64,000 bases of DNA from Entophlyctis helioformis (lineage: Eukaryota > Chytridiomycota > Chytridiomycetes > Chytridiales > Chytriomycetaceae). Numbering within the stretch: the stretch's first letter is position 1; each line of letters begins with the position of its first letter. The stretch is taken from the NCBI GenBank assembly GCA_025526915.1, contig JAHLKH010000096.1:1-64000 (forward strand). Reading direction: 5' to 3'. The position numbers were made by a program, and so were the translations under genes. Positions 37,923 to 49,136 of the stretch are shown in pieces. A model generated the notes under the pieces. The model saw nothing but the letters and a program-made list of their open reading frames with translations, was not told where the DNA came from and did not search any database.

Positions 37923-40768
37923 TCATGTGTATTCAAAAGTGCTGCTGCCACCACGGCCCGTGTGCGTGGCGATGTCTGCACTTGGCTGTGTCGGTCCTGC
38001 GGCTGCTGGTGGTTGTAGAATGTCTATAGGCGATGCTCCTGTTGCTGCTCCTGTTGCTCCTGTTGCTGCTCGTGCCAAACGAGCTGGATGCCGCCAACGT
38101 GCTCCGCCTGCAACATCGGCAAGCACCGCATCGAGAGGCGGCAGCTGTCGAGCATGTGCCGATGCAGAGAGTGGCCCTGCGTGTGCATGGAGCAGCGTGG
38201 CAGCAGCACCGTCCTTTGGTGGCCCTGGACCGCTGGTGCTCAGTGGCTGGCCGGTGTGTGCCTGCCATGGCCGAGAGAGCGGCGCCAATGGGAGATCCAC
38301 ACGTGGCGGCGGCCATGATGCTGCTGGCATCGCTGGATCGTGGTGGACGGATGTGCGGCTGTGTGTCCATGGTTGGCTGTATCGATCCAGTGGTTGTGTA
38401 TGCGAGGCGTGTCGGTAGTCTGGCTGCTGCTGCGGATGCTGTTGGTAGCCTGGAAGCTGGTGCTGGTGAGACACGGATGGTGGATCTGCCGGTGGTGGCT
38501 GGTGTGGCAGCGGGTGATAGCGGGGATATGCATTAGGTGGAGGCTGGTGAGGCAGGTGGGATGCATTAGGCAGAGACTGATGCTGCTGATGCTGGTGCGT
38601 GTAAGGATACGCACGGTGGTCATAGTGCTGCGACGCTGCTGGTGGATGCGCTGGTGGCCATGGAACGTGTGGAGCGTGTGGAGCGTGTGGAGCGTGTGGA
38701 GCGTGTGATACGCGGCTGTATGGCGGGGGATGTCCGGCATGCTGCCACTGGCTGGACGGCTGCGTGCTGTAGCCATACGCGGTCGGCGTGCCAGGCGAAT
38801 AGCTCGCTGGAAAGCTGTATCGGTCAGAAGGCGATACTGTGGATGTTGTGGATGCCGTGGCAGGCATCGGTGTTGCTGCATGCAGTGGCAGTGTGTCGAT
38901 GGATGGGCGAGGCGGCTGCTGGTGATCGTACTGTTGCTGCTGCTGCTGCTGCTGCTGTGGCAGATATGGGTTGTAGTGATGCGAGTGGTACGGCGCAGTG
39001 CTTGGCTGAGATGCCGATGGTGCATGTGGATGGTGTATGGATGCGAGTGCGAGTGCGAGTATGTGTGTTGTGAGTGTGGCTGCATCTCTGGATCGTGTGG
39101 CAGTTGCGTCTGGGATGGTTGCTGTTGCTGCTGCTGTTCATGCTCTTGCTGCTGCTCTTGTTGCTGCATGCATGCGTGAGCGGCTGCTTGACTGGCGAAG
39201 TGCTCTGATGGCCAGATGCTGGCCCAACCGTCACATCCATCCGCGATCCAGTCGTGTTGGGAAGATCCACATCGGGATGGATCTTGGACATGATGGCCAC
39301 CATCACATTGACCAGCTGGCTGTGGCGAACATTCGGTCCCATTGCGTTCTTGCGCGCCATAAAGTCGTCGCGCAGATCGGTGGTGACCCAGATGGTCCAT
39401 CCAACGCCGTGTGGCGCACGCCGCAGCAGACGCTGCACCTCGTTGGCACCCAGCAGGGCTACCGGATTGATGCCGGCCGTCTCGTCCAACAGCCTGCGCA
39501 GATATGCGTCGTATGGATGCAGAAAGTGCTTTTTGAAGTCCTGGCGACGGTGTGGTGGTTGTATGCGGTGATGTTGTGTGGTTGTGAGTGACCGTCCAAG
39601 ATGCGATGGCAGCAGTTGGATGCAGAGTGCACGGCAGAGTGTCAGCCAGCCAGCCAGACAGCCAGACTGAATGCGTCATACACAGGCACAGGCACAGGCA
39701 CAATCCAAGCAAGAGCCAGCCGTGGGATGGGTGACGCAGCATGGCAAAGCCACGATGACGCGGCGTGGCGTGATGTGGCGTGATATGGCGTGATGTGATG
39801 TGGTGCGTGTGGATACAAGCATGCAGCCGCATCTGGGTGCTCGGCGGCAAGCAGGCCGCCCGCCACAGTGCGCGCCAATCTCGGCATCCACCGCAGCATC
39901 AATCAACCAACGCCACGATCAGCAGCCGACGCCGGCGGATCCCAAGTATGGACCCGGATGCAGGCCATCAATTCGTGCAGGTGGCCAAGTATTGCAATGC
40001 GCATACCGTCGGCAGCTTGAGGTTGTGCCGCAGCAGTCGGCGACGTCGCTGCCCGCCGCCGGCAGTCCCAAACGCCGCAGTCGGCTGTTGTTGGTCGTGG
40101 CCGCTGCTGGTGGCTGCGTCCATGTCGTCCTTGTCGTCGCTGTTGTTGGTGTCGTCGCTGTCTGAGGGGCTGTGTTGGTGTGGTTGCTGTTGTGGTTGCT
40201 GCTGTGTGTGGGCAGGCATGGCTGGCTGCGGCTGCGACCGCTGCTGCCGTCCAGATGCAGATGCTGGAGCCGGCGGCAGGCCGAGTGGTGCTGGTCCAAC
40301 CGGCAGATTGCGCCAAGGCTCGATGGGTGGTGAGCCATGTCTTGGGCGAGGATGATCACGGGCAACGGTGTCGGTGCTGCTGCCCGTGTCGGTGCCGGTC
40401 CGCACGGCTTGGGGTGCCGGGAGTACCGCGGCACGGGAGGCGGCTGCTGGCGTGGGGGGCTGCCGAGGCGATGCGGCGCCGGCTGTGCCGATGTTCGTGA
40501 TGCTGGTGCCGGTGCTGGTACCAGAGAGAGCCAGTGCCGGTGATGCTCGAGTGGGAATCAGCGTGTTGGTCGGGGTCGTCGGTATGGCAGCGACCGGGCG
40601 TGGTTGCCGACGCCGACGCCGACGCTGGTGCCGACGCCGGTGCCGGATTGGCGGCCGGCGAGGGATCCTGGCGCACGGCTGCGGTGCTTGCGGTTGCGCC
40701 AGACGGTGTGGCTGCAGGAGCGTCGGTGGTGCTGTGGAGGTCGCTGCGGTGGTCGCTGCGGAGGTCAT
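37923..40768 (-). pseudogene. Gln/His/Pro-rich gene, right copy with frame breaks
   Basis: Counterpart of 10261-13117; ATG equivalent at 40768 (MTSAATTAATS). In the 3' exon the conserved stretch (MDETAGINPVALLGANEVQR, 39489) is intact, but one base is missing near 39175 (CATGGCATG read as CATGCATG) and another near 39036 (ACACGCATCC read as ACACCATCC). This splits the 525-codon left-arm frame into three. A 5'-end frame difference also exists after TSAATT. Pro/His and Gln repeat lengths also differ from the left arm. Both breaks are single G losses, so sequence error is possible; otherwise this copy is dying while the left one survives. Confidence 0.6.
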
Positions 40769-41578
40769 CGCCTGCGAGGCTGGCGGGCACAGAGTAGAGG
40801 CAGCAGAGGCAGCAGCAGCAGCAGGGGCAGCAGCCGTCATGCTCTCGCTGGGTCGGCCGCACGGCGATTGGCGGCAGTTGCTGTGGGCGGGCGAGCGGGC
40901 GGGCAGGTTGGTTGGTTGCCCACCAGGCGAGACGGTGGTTTGTGCCGCGTGCGTGGCTCGTTGAACGGCGGCGCTGGCTCGCTGGTGGCAGGCTGCTGGC
41001 CGGTGGCAGGCTCGCTGGATTGACTCGTCTGTTGGCGAAAGAAGCCGTGGCGGGATCGGCTGGTCCACTCGCCCACTGGCCCGGCAGGTGCCAGACCGCC
41101 AGCTGGCACGGCCAGAGAATTCTTCTTCTTCTCTTCTTCCGCGTCAGGAGAGCGGCCTCGTGGCGGGTGATTTGGTCAGCAGACCGGCTGCCACGCGGAC
41201 CGGCGCATCTCGTGGACGGCAGACGGCAGACGGTTTGCTGGGCCCGCGGTGGAGCGGCGTGGCTGCACACAGACCGGGCGAGTGGGCGAGTGGCAGGCAG
41301 GCACGCACGCACGCACGCTTTGACAGCAGAGGCTTTGGCAGCAGAGGCTTTGGCGGAAGAGACCAGCAGATGGCCGCCACTGCACGGCAGGCCACTCGCA
41401 ATGGCGCGATCTGCGTGTGTCCCAAGCCTTTCCACGCGCTGCTCGCTTCTTGCACTTCTTGCACTTCTTGCTTGTTGCACTTGTTGCACTTGTCGCCCTG
41501 CTCGGCGTGCGTCTCTCCAGCCCCACACCGCCGACCGTCTGCCACGCCGCGTGAGCCAGACGCAGCATCCCGCACGCC
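40769..41578. other. Intergenic / promoter region, right arm
   Basis: About 810 bp, the inverted copy of 9464-10260, with small indels (for example an extra TTCTTGCACTTCTTGCTTG unit near 41455). No separate gene supported. Confidence 0.5.
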
Positions 41579-41944
41579 ATGACGCTGCTGGATGACATTG
41601 GCGGCGAGGCGGCCGTTGCCGCAGTCGTCAAGCTCTTTACCGCCAACCTCGTCGGCGACTCGCGCATCGCACCGTTCTTTGCCAAGACCAACATGGCGCG
41701 CCAGCGGGTGTCGCTGACCAAGTTCCTGGTGCATGTCCTGGGCGGCAAGCCGTACGACGGCGCCAGCATGCGGCACGCGCACAAGGGCCTCGGGCTGACC
41801 GACGTGCAGTTTGACGTGGTGCTCGAGTCGCTGGCCGATGCGCTGCGGACATGCGGCGTGTGCGAGGCGCACATTGCCCAGATTGCCGCCGTGGCTGACT
41901 CGACTCGCGGCGACGTCCTTTGCCGCACGCCTGCTGCCCCGTGA
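41579..41944 (+). CDS. Truncated haemoglobin 1, right copy
   Basis: A 121-aa protein identical to the left copy (9098-9463): Thr21 at B10, Gln42 at E7, Leu46 at E11 and proximal His68. It lies 255 bp upstream of the NIF3-like gene on the same strand, the same spacing class as in the left arm. Confidence 0.92.
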   Translation: MTLLDDIGGEAAVAAVVKLFTANLVGDSRIAPFFAKTNMARQRVSLTKFLVHVLGGKPYDGASMRHAHKGLGLTDVQFDVVLESLADALRTCGVCEAHIAQIAAVADSTRGDVLCRTPAAP

Positions 41945-42199
41945 TGCGCGCAGTCTGCCGTGCGCGCAGTCTGCCGTGTGTGCGTGTGTGTGTGTGTCTG
42001 TGTGTGTGCATGCCTGCCCACTTGCCCACTTGCCCATCCACCTTCCTTCTCATCCACCGTCCTGTCCACCACAATAAGACGCCTTGTGCTGGCTTTCTTC
42101 TGGATCTGGTCGCGTCTGCACTGTGCCCAACAGCAACCACTACAGCAACAGCAACCACAACCACAACCACAACCACAACAACTGCAGCAACCACACGCC

Positions 42200-43529
42200 A
42201 TGGCCGCTTCACGAACGCCGTCGCTGCTGCAGCGGGTTGTGCGCTGCATGGACAAGATAGCGCCGCTGTCGCTCTCCGAGCCGTGGGACAACACCGGCCT
42301 GCTCATCGAGGCTCCGTTCCCTCGGCCGCACGCCAACAGAGTGTTTCTGACCATCGACCTGACGCAGGCGAGTGCGGCCGGACCCTGCTGTGGTCGCTGT
42401 TGTGGTCGCTGCGGTCGCTGTGGTCGCTGTGCTTGTGCGTGTGCTGACCGTCTGCCTGCCTGCGTGGCTTGCCTCGCCCGCCGCAGGACGTGCTCGACGA
42501 GGCGCTGCTGGATCCCGCCGTCGGCGTCATTGTCGCATACCACCCGCCGCTGTTCCGGCCGTTCAAGCGGCTGGTGCTCAGCGACGACAAGCAGAGCATC
42601 GCCTTGCGCTGTGCTGCGTCTGGTGCGGATCCCTCCTTCCTTTCTTCGATGCGTGCATGCCTTCCTGCCTTTGTGCCCTCTTGGTTGGCCATATGCCTGC
42701 ACGCCTTGCATCTCGCTCACACAGCTTGTGCTTGCATCAGGCATCTCCGTGTTTTCGCCACACACGGCTCTCGACAGCTGCGTCGGCGGCATCAACGACT
42801 GGCTGTCCAAGGGTCTCGGCCCCGGACGCACCGCTCCCATCACACTAAACGCCAACCCGCCGCCGGGCCAGGACGGCTGTGGCGTGGGCCGCATGCACAC
42901 GCTGGACGAGGCTGTTGCGCTGGACGAGCTCATCCGGCGCGTCAAGGTGCATCTGGGACTCAAGCATGTGCGGGTCGCTCGGTCGCCTGAGCAGATGCGA
43001 GCAGCGGCAGACGCAAAGCTGGTGTCGACGATTGCCATCTGTGCTGGATCTGGTCGGTGCTGGACTGCGCATGCATCCCACTCACTTGCCAGGATGGATC
43101 GCTGTGCACATGCCTTCCAGTGGTCATCCAACTGACTCTGGCTGACTCTGGCTGACTCTGGCTGGCTGCTTGGCTTTGCAGGTGCATCTGTCCTTGGCGG
43201 CGTGCGTGCCGATGTGCATCTGACGGGTAAATGCCCTTGACTGGCAGGCAGCACGAAGCGAGGCCGATCCAGTCTGACCAACAGCGCGCCACTCGCGTGT
43301 CTTTGTGGCAGGTGAAATGTCGCACCACGAGGTGCTTGCATCCACATCCAAGAGCACGAGCGTCATCCTGTGCGAACACACCAACACAGAGCGTGGATAC
43401 CTGGCGCAAGTGCTCAAGCCGCGGCTGCTGTCGCTGCTCAAGGTGGACCATGGACTGGGAGTCGAGGCTGACTTGACGGTTGACGTGCTGGTCAGCCAAT
43501 GCGACCAAGACCCGCTTGTGATTGTCTGA
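42200..43529 (+). CDS. NIF3: NIF3-like, right copy
   Basis: Exons 42200-42367, 42487-42622, 42741-43052, 43182-43226 and 43312-43529 join in phase to 292 aa, with the same motifs as the left copy (EPWDNTGLLIE, AYHPPLFRPFK, GISVFSPHTALDS, EMSHHEVLA). Intron 1 begins GCGAGT rather than GT; the other four are GT-AG. Intron lengths differ slightly from the left copy (an extra GTCGCTGT repeat in intron 1), but the protein is unchanged, showing constraint or recency. Confidence 0.92.
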
Positions 43530-43800
43530 GGCGAGCGTGCTCGAGTCTGCAGTGAATAGAATGTCGGTCATATCACGTCTGTGTTGGCTGTGCACATAAT
43601 GGTGATGAGTAGGGTTGCTGTTGATGCACACACGCATGTGATGCTGGACGTCCAAGGGGCACTCTGTGAGTGAGGCGGCAACCCAACTCAGAGCGGTGCA
43701 TCACGGTTGATGCTTCATTGGACGACAACATGCAGCACTTGAAGCATCCAGATAAAGTGGAGACAACCAAGGATTCATTGCACAGACAGCACGACAAGGA

Positions 43801-45000
43801 TCACTTGGCGAGAGCCAGAAGACGTATGATTGCGTTCTTGTCACCGTAATCCATGATGTCGTCAGCAACCGCCTCGCGTCCTTCTGGTGTCAGACTCTTG
43901 ACTAGAACAGCAGCGATCTCGTCGGTCTTGGCATGTATAATGGCAATACTGGTGCATTCTTCAGTGCGGTTGGCCAGAAGCCACTGGACGACATGGAGAT
44001 GGCCATTCGCTGCAGCCTGCTCCAACGCATAAGTCGTGCATCCTTCAGTGCGGTTGGCATGAAGCCACTGGATGACGTGAAGATGGCCACACTGCGCCGT
44101 CCAATCCATCGCATTCGTCGTGCATCCTTCCGTGCGGTTGGCATGAAGCCACTGGACGACGTGAAGATGGCCCATAGATGCAGCAAGATCCATGGTGCGT
44201 GATGTGCAGCGAACCTCGGGAAGCGACAGCAGATACTGCACAATCTCGAGTCGACCGTAGAAAGCAGCAAAGTTGAGAGCCGAGTGGTCTCTCTCATTGA
44301 TGGAACACTGGCTGTGTTTGTTGAGATGGTTGATCGTGACGAGATTGTTGCCGAGGAGATGCTTGAGAAAGTCGACACAGTTGCCCTCGACAGCCATGAT
44401 GCCGAGATCAGCCATCGAGACTGTCGGTGTTGCATTCAGCCACATCTTCTGCATTGGGATGAATCGGATCTCGTCATCGTCGAAACGCTCACACAGTCGC
44501 TGGTACATGCCGATCGACTTGACATGCGCAACGTCCTCGACTCGCAAGTCGACAGCAGGCAGCAGACCAAGATCGCCCTGCCAGTCCTGCTCGAAGCCAT
44601 CGATCCACAGCGCTTGCTTGGCTGCGACGTCCATCTTGGCGACATCGAGACGGCCGTGAAGGAAGCGAGTGAGCGGGCCAGCGTGCTTGAGGCACTCGTC
44701 TCGGATCTCTTGCGGACACAGCAGCCAGTAGTCGGATGCCTGCTGAGCTCGCTGTGCGGCGAGTCTGGCTTGCGGCGACTGCACAACGACGCCGGCTTCC
44801 TTGAGTGCCGCTGACGGAACGGCTTGAACGAACGCAGCGACAATGGCTGCCAGCGAGTGGCCGGCAGTGACGAGGTCCTGCACGATGGCGGCGGCCTTGG
44901 CTGCGAGGCTCTCCTGCTGCTCGTGGCCACTCTCCTCGTTGATGCTCAGCGACTGGCTTGTGCGACGGCGCTTTGTGTGTGTGCGGGTCTCAGGCGGCAT
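43801..45000 (-). CDS. Ankyrin unit C (intact member of the family)
   Basis: The only family member with one uninterrupted frame: ATG 45000 (MPPETRTHTKRRRTSQ) to stop 43801, 399 aa, no introns. Regions: Arg/Lys-rich start (1-25, possible nuclear signal KRRRTSQ), Ala-rich helices ([20 protein letters not shown]), F-box-like segment ([17 protein letters not shown]), middle domain ([34 protein letters not shown]) and about five to six ankyrin-like repeats ([38 protein letters not shown]) ending LLALAK. Chytrid genomes often carry expanded families of this style. An F-box-like head with ankyrin repeats suggests an SCF substrate adaptor, but this is inference. It converges on the NIF3-like gene. 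Confidence 0.75.
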   Translation of the reverse strand: MPPETRTHTKRRRTSQSLSINEESGHEQQESLAAKAAAIVQDLVTAGHSLAAIVAAFVQAVPSAALKEAGVVVQSPQARLAAQRAQQASDYWLLCPQEIRDECLKHAGPLTRFLHGRLDVAKMDVAAKQALWIDGFEQDWQGDLGLLPAVDLRVEDVAHVKSIGMYQRLCERFDDDEIRFIPMQKMWLNATPTVSMADLGIMAVEGNCVDFLKHLLGNNLVTINHLNKHSQCSINERDHSALNFAAFYGRLEIVQYLLSLPEVRCTSRTMDLAASMGHLHVVQWLHANRTEGCTTNAMDWTAQCGHLHVIQWLHANRTEGCTTYALEQAAANGHLHVVQWLLANRTEECTSIAIIHAKTDEIAAVLVKSLTPEGREAVADDIMDYGDKNAIIRLLALAK

Positions 45001-45144
45001 CTGTCCGAAAGTGTTTGTTGTTGTGGCGGCAACCACGACGCAGCTGCACAGATCCAAGTGGTGCTGCTGCTGATCGCTGTGCTGCTCGTGTGCTCGGCAC
45101 TTGCCACGATCGCAGTGCCAGTGGCCGTGGGCATGCTGGCTGCT

Positions 45145-45485
45145 GGTGGATGCCGCATGCACACAGCCAGTGGCACGGTCACCTCCAGCAGACCTCGGCT
45201 TCAGCCGCAACGGCAGCGAGGCAGCCGAGCCGCGTGCAGGCAATCCCAATGCAGCAGGCGGCAGACGCAGTGCAATGACCAAGGCTGGATCGCTGATCGT
45301 GGCTGGCACGCAGCAACAAGCAGCAACCGCAAGCAGCAGCAGGGCCACTGACCATCCCAGAGAGCCGCGGCACCGACAGGTCTGTGGGATCGTCGCCACC
45401 ACACGGCGGTGCAGCACTCCATCTGGCATCCAAGTCCGTCGCGAGCATCTCGCCGTCGGTGTCGCGGCAGCCATTGCCGCCCAAG
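45145..45485 (+). pseudogene. HYDIN-like last-exon fragment next to ankyrin unit C
   Basis: Reads GFSRNGSEAAEPRAGNPNAA, then GGRRSAMTKAGSLIVAGTQQ. It then shifts frame and continues, still homologous at DNA level to the genuine exon, until 45485 where it stops abruptly at the P2 block (CCGCCCAAG|TGCGG). Head-to-head with ankyrin unit C. Confidence 0.8.
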
Positions 45486-45714
45486 TGCGGTGTTCCATTG
45501 CAGCTCACTGCACTTCCACTCTTGTCCGTCTGCATTCCTTGTTCGACGTCGCCTTGCCTTGACATGCTGCTGTCCACTGGCGCGTCTGCCTTGCAACCAT
45601 CGCGTCTGCACAAGACGCGCTCTGTCCGAGTCCACGACATGCCACTGCTGTGCATTGCACTCGCCAGATGCTCATCCATCTCCATGTCTCTCTCCTGCTC
45701 CTGCTGCTGTCCAC

Positions 45715-46404
45715 TCAGCCTGCCTTGCACTCGCCTCCAGTCTTTGTCTTGCCACTCTTGTCGATCTTGCTCTTCCAAGCCTTGGTGGACGTGGCACTCT
45801 GCGGCTCTTCCTTGTCGTCGCTTCCATCGCCATGCACAGCGACTGTCTCGACATCAGCATCAGCACTCGTGCCAGTATCGTCAGCCGCCCCATCTCTCTC
45901 TGCCTCATCATCCTCGTCAAGCACGACGCAGACAGCACCGCTGTGTGTGAGTCTGTCGTCCACGTCCATGGCACCAGTGTCCTCCATGCCGACTTCCAGA
46001 GCAGACAGTGCCGCCACAGCGAGTGTGGGCATATCCGTCGTGTCAACACGACCAGTGCGCGTTGTCTCGCTTGGCAGCGATCCTGGCATGGACAGCATCT
46101 GGTTGGCCGTCACACACCTGTGGCTTGTCAGGCAACGCCAGCTGGTGGGATGCAGCGACATCACGGACACAAGGGACGCACTTGGCAACACCAACACTGG
46201 ACCACACTGTCGAGATCGAACAACAGATCGCCATGGTTGACAGATGGCGTGTCCTTCCAAGTCATGCCATTGGAGTCCAGCTGTGCTCATGGCTGCAATG
46301 CCACGCGCATCCTTTGACGGCGATACTGCTGACGATGATGGCTCAGCCGATCTGGTTGCGCTCTTGGCATGTGTGGCTGGGATGGTTGCAATGGTGCTTT
46401 CCAC
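45715..46404 (-). CDS. P2: unrecognised acidic protein
   Basis: An open frame with a good ATG at 46290 (MSTAGLQWHDLEGHAICQPW), giving 191 aa. The body has SLHPTSWRCLTSHRCVTANQ and MPGSLPSETTRTGRVDTTDM, an acidic stretch (DEDDEAERDGAADDTG, Asp/Glu/Ala/Val-rich) and a Lys/Gly/Ser tail. The frame extends upstream to 46404, so the start could be earlier; P1 shares the upstream sequence. A second conserved minus-strand frame follows (45505-45778). No homologue recognised. Always found 3' of an ankyrin unit in this window. Codon composition is less GC-rich than the housekeeping genes. Confidence 0.45.
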   Translation of the reverse strand: MESTIATIPATHAKSATRSAEPSSSAVSPSKDARGIAAMSTAGLQWHDLEGHAICQPWRSVVRSRQCGPVLVLPSASLVSVMSLHPTSWRCLTSHRCVTANQMLSMPGSLPSETTRTGRVDTTDMPTLAVAALSALEVGMEDTGAMDVDDRLTHSGAVCVVLDEDDEAERDGAADDTGTSADADVETVAVHGDGSDDKEEPQSATSTKAWKSKIDKSGKTKTGGECKAG

Positions 46405-46507
46405 TGCTTTGACAGTCTAATCCAGATTGGCCAAGTTGTGTTTGGTCTTGCTGGTCTTGTTGGAGATGGCAGGAATGTGTCATCCAGCTTCATTGCACAC
46501 TCAAAGA

Positions 46508-47708
46508 TCACTTGACGAGAGAAAAGACACGACGAATGGCGTCCTTGTTGCCAGATGTAGCTAAAGCATCAATGATGGAGTCACGTCGCTCTCCAGAGAG
46601 ACTCTTGACCAGAGCAGCGACGATCTCGTCCGTCTTGGCCTTGATGATGGCATCAGCAGTGAAGCCTTCCGTGCGGTTGGCCAGAAGCCACTGGACGACG
46701 TCGAGATGTCCATTCTCGGCAGCCATATCAATCGCATAAGTCGTGCATCCTTCTGTGCGGTTGGCATGAAGCCACTGTACGACGTGAAGAGAGCCGTTCT
46801 CAGCTGCCCAGTTCATCGCATTCGTCGTGCATCCTTCTGTGCGATTGGTGTGGAGCCAGATGACAAGATCCAAGTTGCCCGAAAAAGCAGCACTGTCCAT
46901 CGCATCTGTTGTGCAGCGAACCTCGGGAAGCGACAGCAGATACTGCACCATCTCAAGTCGGCCATTCTCTGCAGCAAGGTTGAGGACGGATTCGTCTCTC
47001 TCATTGATGGTACAATCTTGGTGTTGTTGAGCTCCTCGATCGTGACGAGATTCTTGCCGAGGAGAAACTTGAGAAAGTCGACACAGTTGCCCTCGACAGC
47101 CATGATGCCGAGAACAACCATAGGCAGTGTCGGCGTTGCATCCAGCCACATTTGCTGCAGTGGGATGTATCGGATCCAATTATCTTTGAAACGCTCGCAC
47201 AGTCGATGGTACATGCCGATCGACTTGACATGCGCAACGTCCTCGACTTCCAACTTGACACCAGGCAGCAGACCAAGATCGCCCTGCCAGTCTGCTGGAA
47301 GCCATCGATCCACAGCGCTTGCTTGGCTGCGACGTCCATCTTGGCGACATCGAGACGGCCGTGAAGGAAGCGAGTGAGCGGGCCAGCGTGCTTGAGGCAC
47401 TCGTCTCGGATCTCTTGCGGACACAGCAGCCAGTAGTCGGATGCCTGTTGTGCTCGCTGAGCGGCGAGTCTGGCTTGCGGCGACTGCACAACGACGCCGG
47501 CTTCCTTGAGTGCCGCTGACGGAACGGCTTGAACGAACGCAGCGACAATGGCTGCCAGCGAGTGGCCGGCAGTGACGAGGTCTTGCACGAAGGCGGCGGC
47601 CTTGGCTGCGAGGCTCTCCTGCTCTTGCTCGTGGCCACTCTCCTCGTTGATGCTCAGCGACTGGCTTGTGCGACGGCGCTTTGTGTGTGTGTGGGTCTCA
47701 GGCGGCAT
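46508..47708 (-). CDS. Ankyrin unit D (two single-base breaks)
   Basis: ATG 47708 (MPPETHTHTKRRRTSQ) to stop 46508. All family regions are present: F-box-like segment, [37 protein letters not shown] and six ankyrin repeats ([38 protein letters not shown]), ending SLVK. Two single bases are missing: G near 47294 (CAGGACTGG read as CAGACTGG) and A near 47022 (AAACACC read as AACACC). Both are run-shortenings, so the gene may be intact in reality. Its 5' neighbour is the UBC1-like gene, 203 bp away and divergent. Confidence 0.65.
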
Positions 47709-47911
47709 CTGTCCGAAAGTGTTTGTTGTTGTGGCGGCAACCACGACGCAACTGCACAGATCCAAGTGGTGCGGCTGCTGGTCGCTGTGCTGCGCGTGTG
47801 CTCGACACTTGCCACGATCGCAGTGCCAGTGGCCGTGAGCATGCTGGCTGCTGGTGGAGGCCGCCTTCAGCTTGCCCACTCCACCATCCTCCGCCTTTCC
47901 AACACGCCAGC

Positions 47912-48990
47912 ATGCCCGACACGAAGCGAGTCGAAAGAGAGATCCGGCAGTGCCGCGCAGACGCCGATGCCACGGTGACGGTGACGCCCGTCAACGACAA
48001 CCTGTGCCACCTCAAGGGCGTCTTCAAGGGCCCCGAGGGCACCGTCTACGAAGGTGCGCTCACCGCCCGCTGTCGCCGCCCTCTGCCTGCACTCGTCGCC
48101 TGCGTCTGTCGTCGGAGCTGGCAAGAAGGACAGCCAGCCGGACAGCCAGCCGGACAGCCTGCTGGTCCACCCGCCAGACTGCCTGTGCATCGGCGCCGTG
48201 CAGACGCCAGCGCCAGCCCGGCTGCTCCTTGCCCGCTGCCTCTGCCCGCCGTCCGAGCCACGGCGGCCGGTCTGCAAGACATGACGTGCTAACACCAACT
48301 GCACCATCTGCGCCAACTGCGCCTCCTGCAACGGGCCTCCTCGACATGCCACAGGCGGCGAGTTCACCGTCGACATCCAGCTGCCCGACGAGTACCCGTT
48401 CCGGCCGCCCAAGATGAAGTTCGACACGCCCATCTACCACCCCAACGTCTCGTCGCAGACCGGCGGTGAGTGGCCGCGATCGCTTGCGCATCCTGCTGCC
48501 GGCACGACTGACAGCGCGCCGCCCCTTTGCCAGCAATCTGCCTGGACATCTTGAAAGACGCATGGACGCCTGTGCTCACGCTCAAGACTGCCGTGAGCCG
48601 CATGCCCTTGCAGTCGCCCGCACCGCCATGGATGCTGTGCTAACGCCCCGCTCCGGCCCGCCTGCGCGCGCCAACCAGCTGATCTCGCTGCAGTCGCTGC
48701 TGTGCGATCCCGCGCCAAACGACCCGCAGGACGCGCAGGTGGCCAAACACTACCTCTCTGACCGGCCAGGCTTCGACTCCACGGCGCGGGCATGGACGCA
48801 AAAGTTTGCGGTGCCGTCGGCTTCGAATGCAAAGTCTGCGGTGCCGAATGACGAGATTGGCCTCAACCAGCAGGCCATTCAGCGGCTCGGGGAAATGGGA
48901 TTCGAGCGACACCTGGTGGTGCGCGCTCTCAAGCTGACGGATGGCGACGAGGGCCGCGCGGTTGAGGCGCTGTTGTCTGGTACAATGTGA
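47912..48990 (+). CDS. UBC1: UBC1/UBE2K-type ubiquitin-conjugating enzyme with UBA domain
   Basis: Exons 47912-48053, 48355-48465, 48534-48592 and 48679-48990 join in phase to 207 aa. The E2 fold shows [36 protein letters not shown], the HPN motif ([12 protein letters not shown]) and the catalytic cysteine in [15 protein letters not shown]-terminal UBA domain ([19 protein letters not shown] ... [13 protein letters not shown]) identifies the UBC1/UBE2K class, which in yeast extends Lys48-linked chains with the APC/C. Length is close to yeast Ubc1. The second intron of the set has a GTGAGT donor; the last has a CTAAC branch site. The gene is complete with no frame break. Confidence 0.93.
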
Positions 48991-49136
48991 TGGCGGCCGC
49001 GGCCGCTGCTGCCAGGTGGACGGGATCGGATGACAAGACGGATGAATGAATGGATGGAACATGCGGCGTGTATCTGACGATATTGGCACATGCCGGGCAT
49101 CTGCCCTCTGGATGAGCAGCACCAAGCCGTGCACGC

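Larger units (their letters stand above)
36355..44040 (-). repeat. Large inverted repeat, right arm
   Basis: Inverted counterpart of about 7010-14700. It contains the orphan HYDIN-like exon, haemoglobin 2, the Gln/His/Pro-rich gene, haemoglobin 1, the NIF3-like gene and the 3' end of ankyrin unit C, in exactly mirrored order. The spacer of about 21.6 kb between arms holds the HYDIN-like, SPT8, ARO1, MIS14-like, DUF1746, P1 and ankyrin B genes. Confidence 0.93.
45506..47857 (-). repeat. Direct segmental duplication, copy 2 (P2 + ankyrin unit D)
   Basis: Direct counterpart of 33899-36365. Its right end stops exactly where the other ankyrin units join the HYDIN-like exon (after GGCTGCTGGTGGA), here abutting the UBC1 promoter instead. 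Confidence 0.85.
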
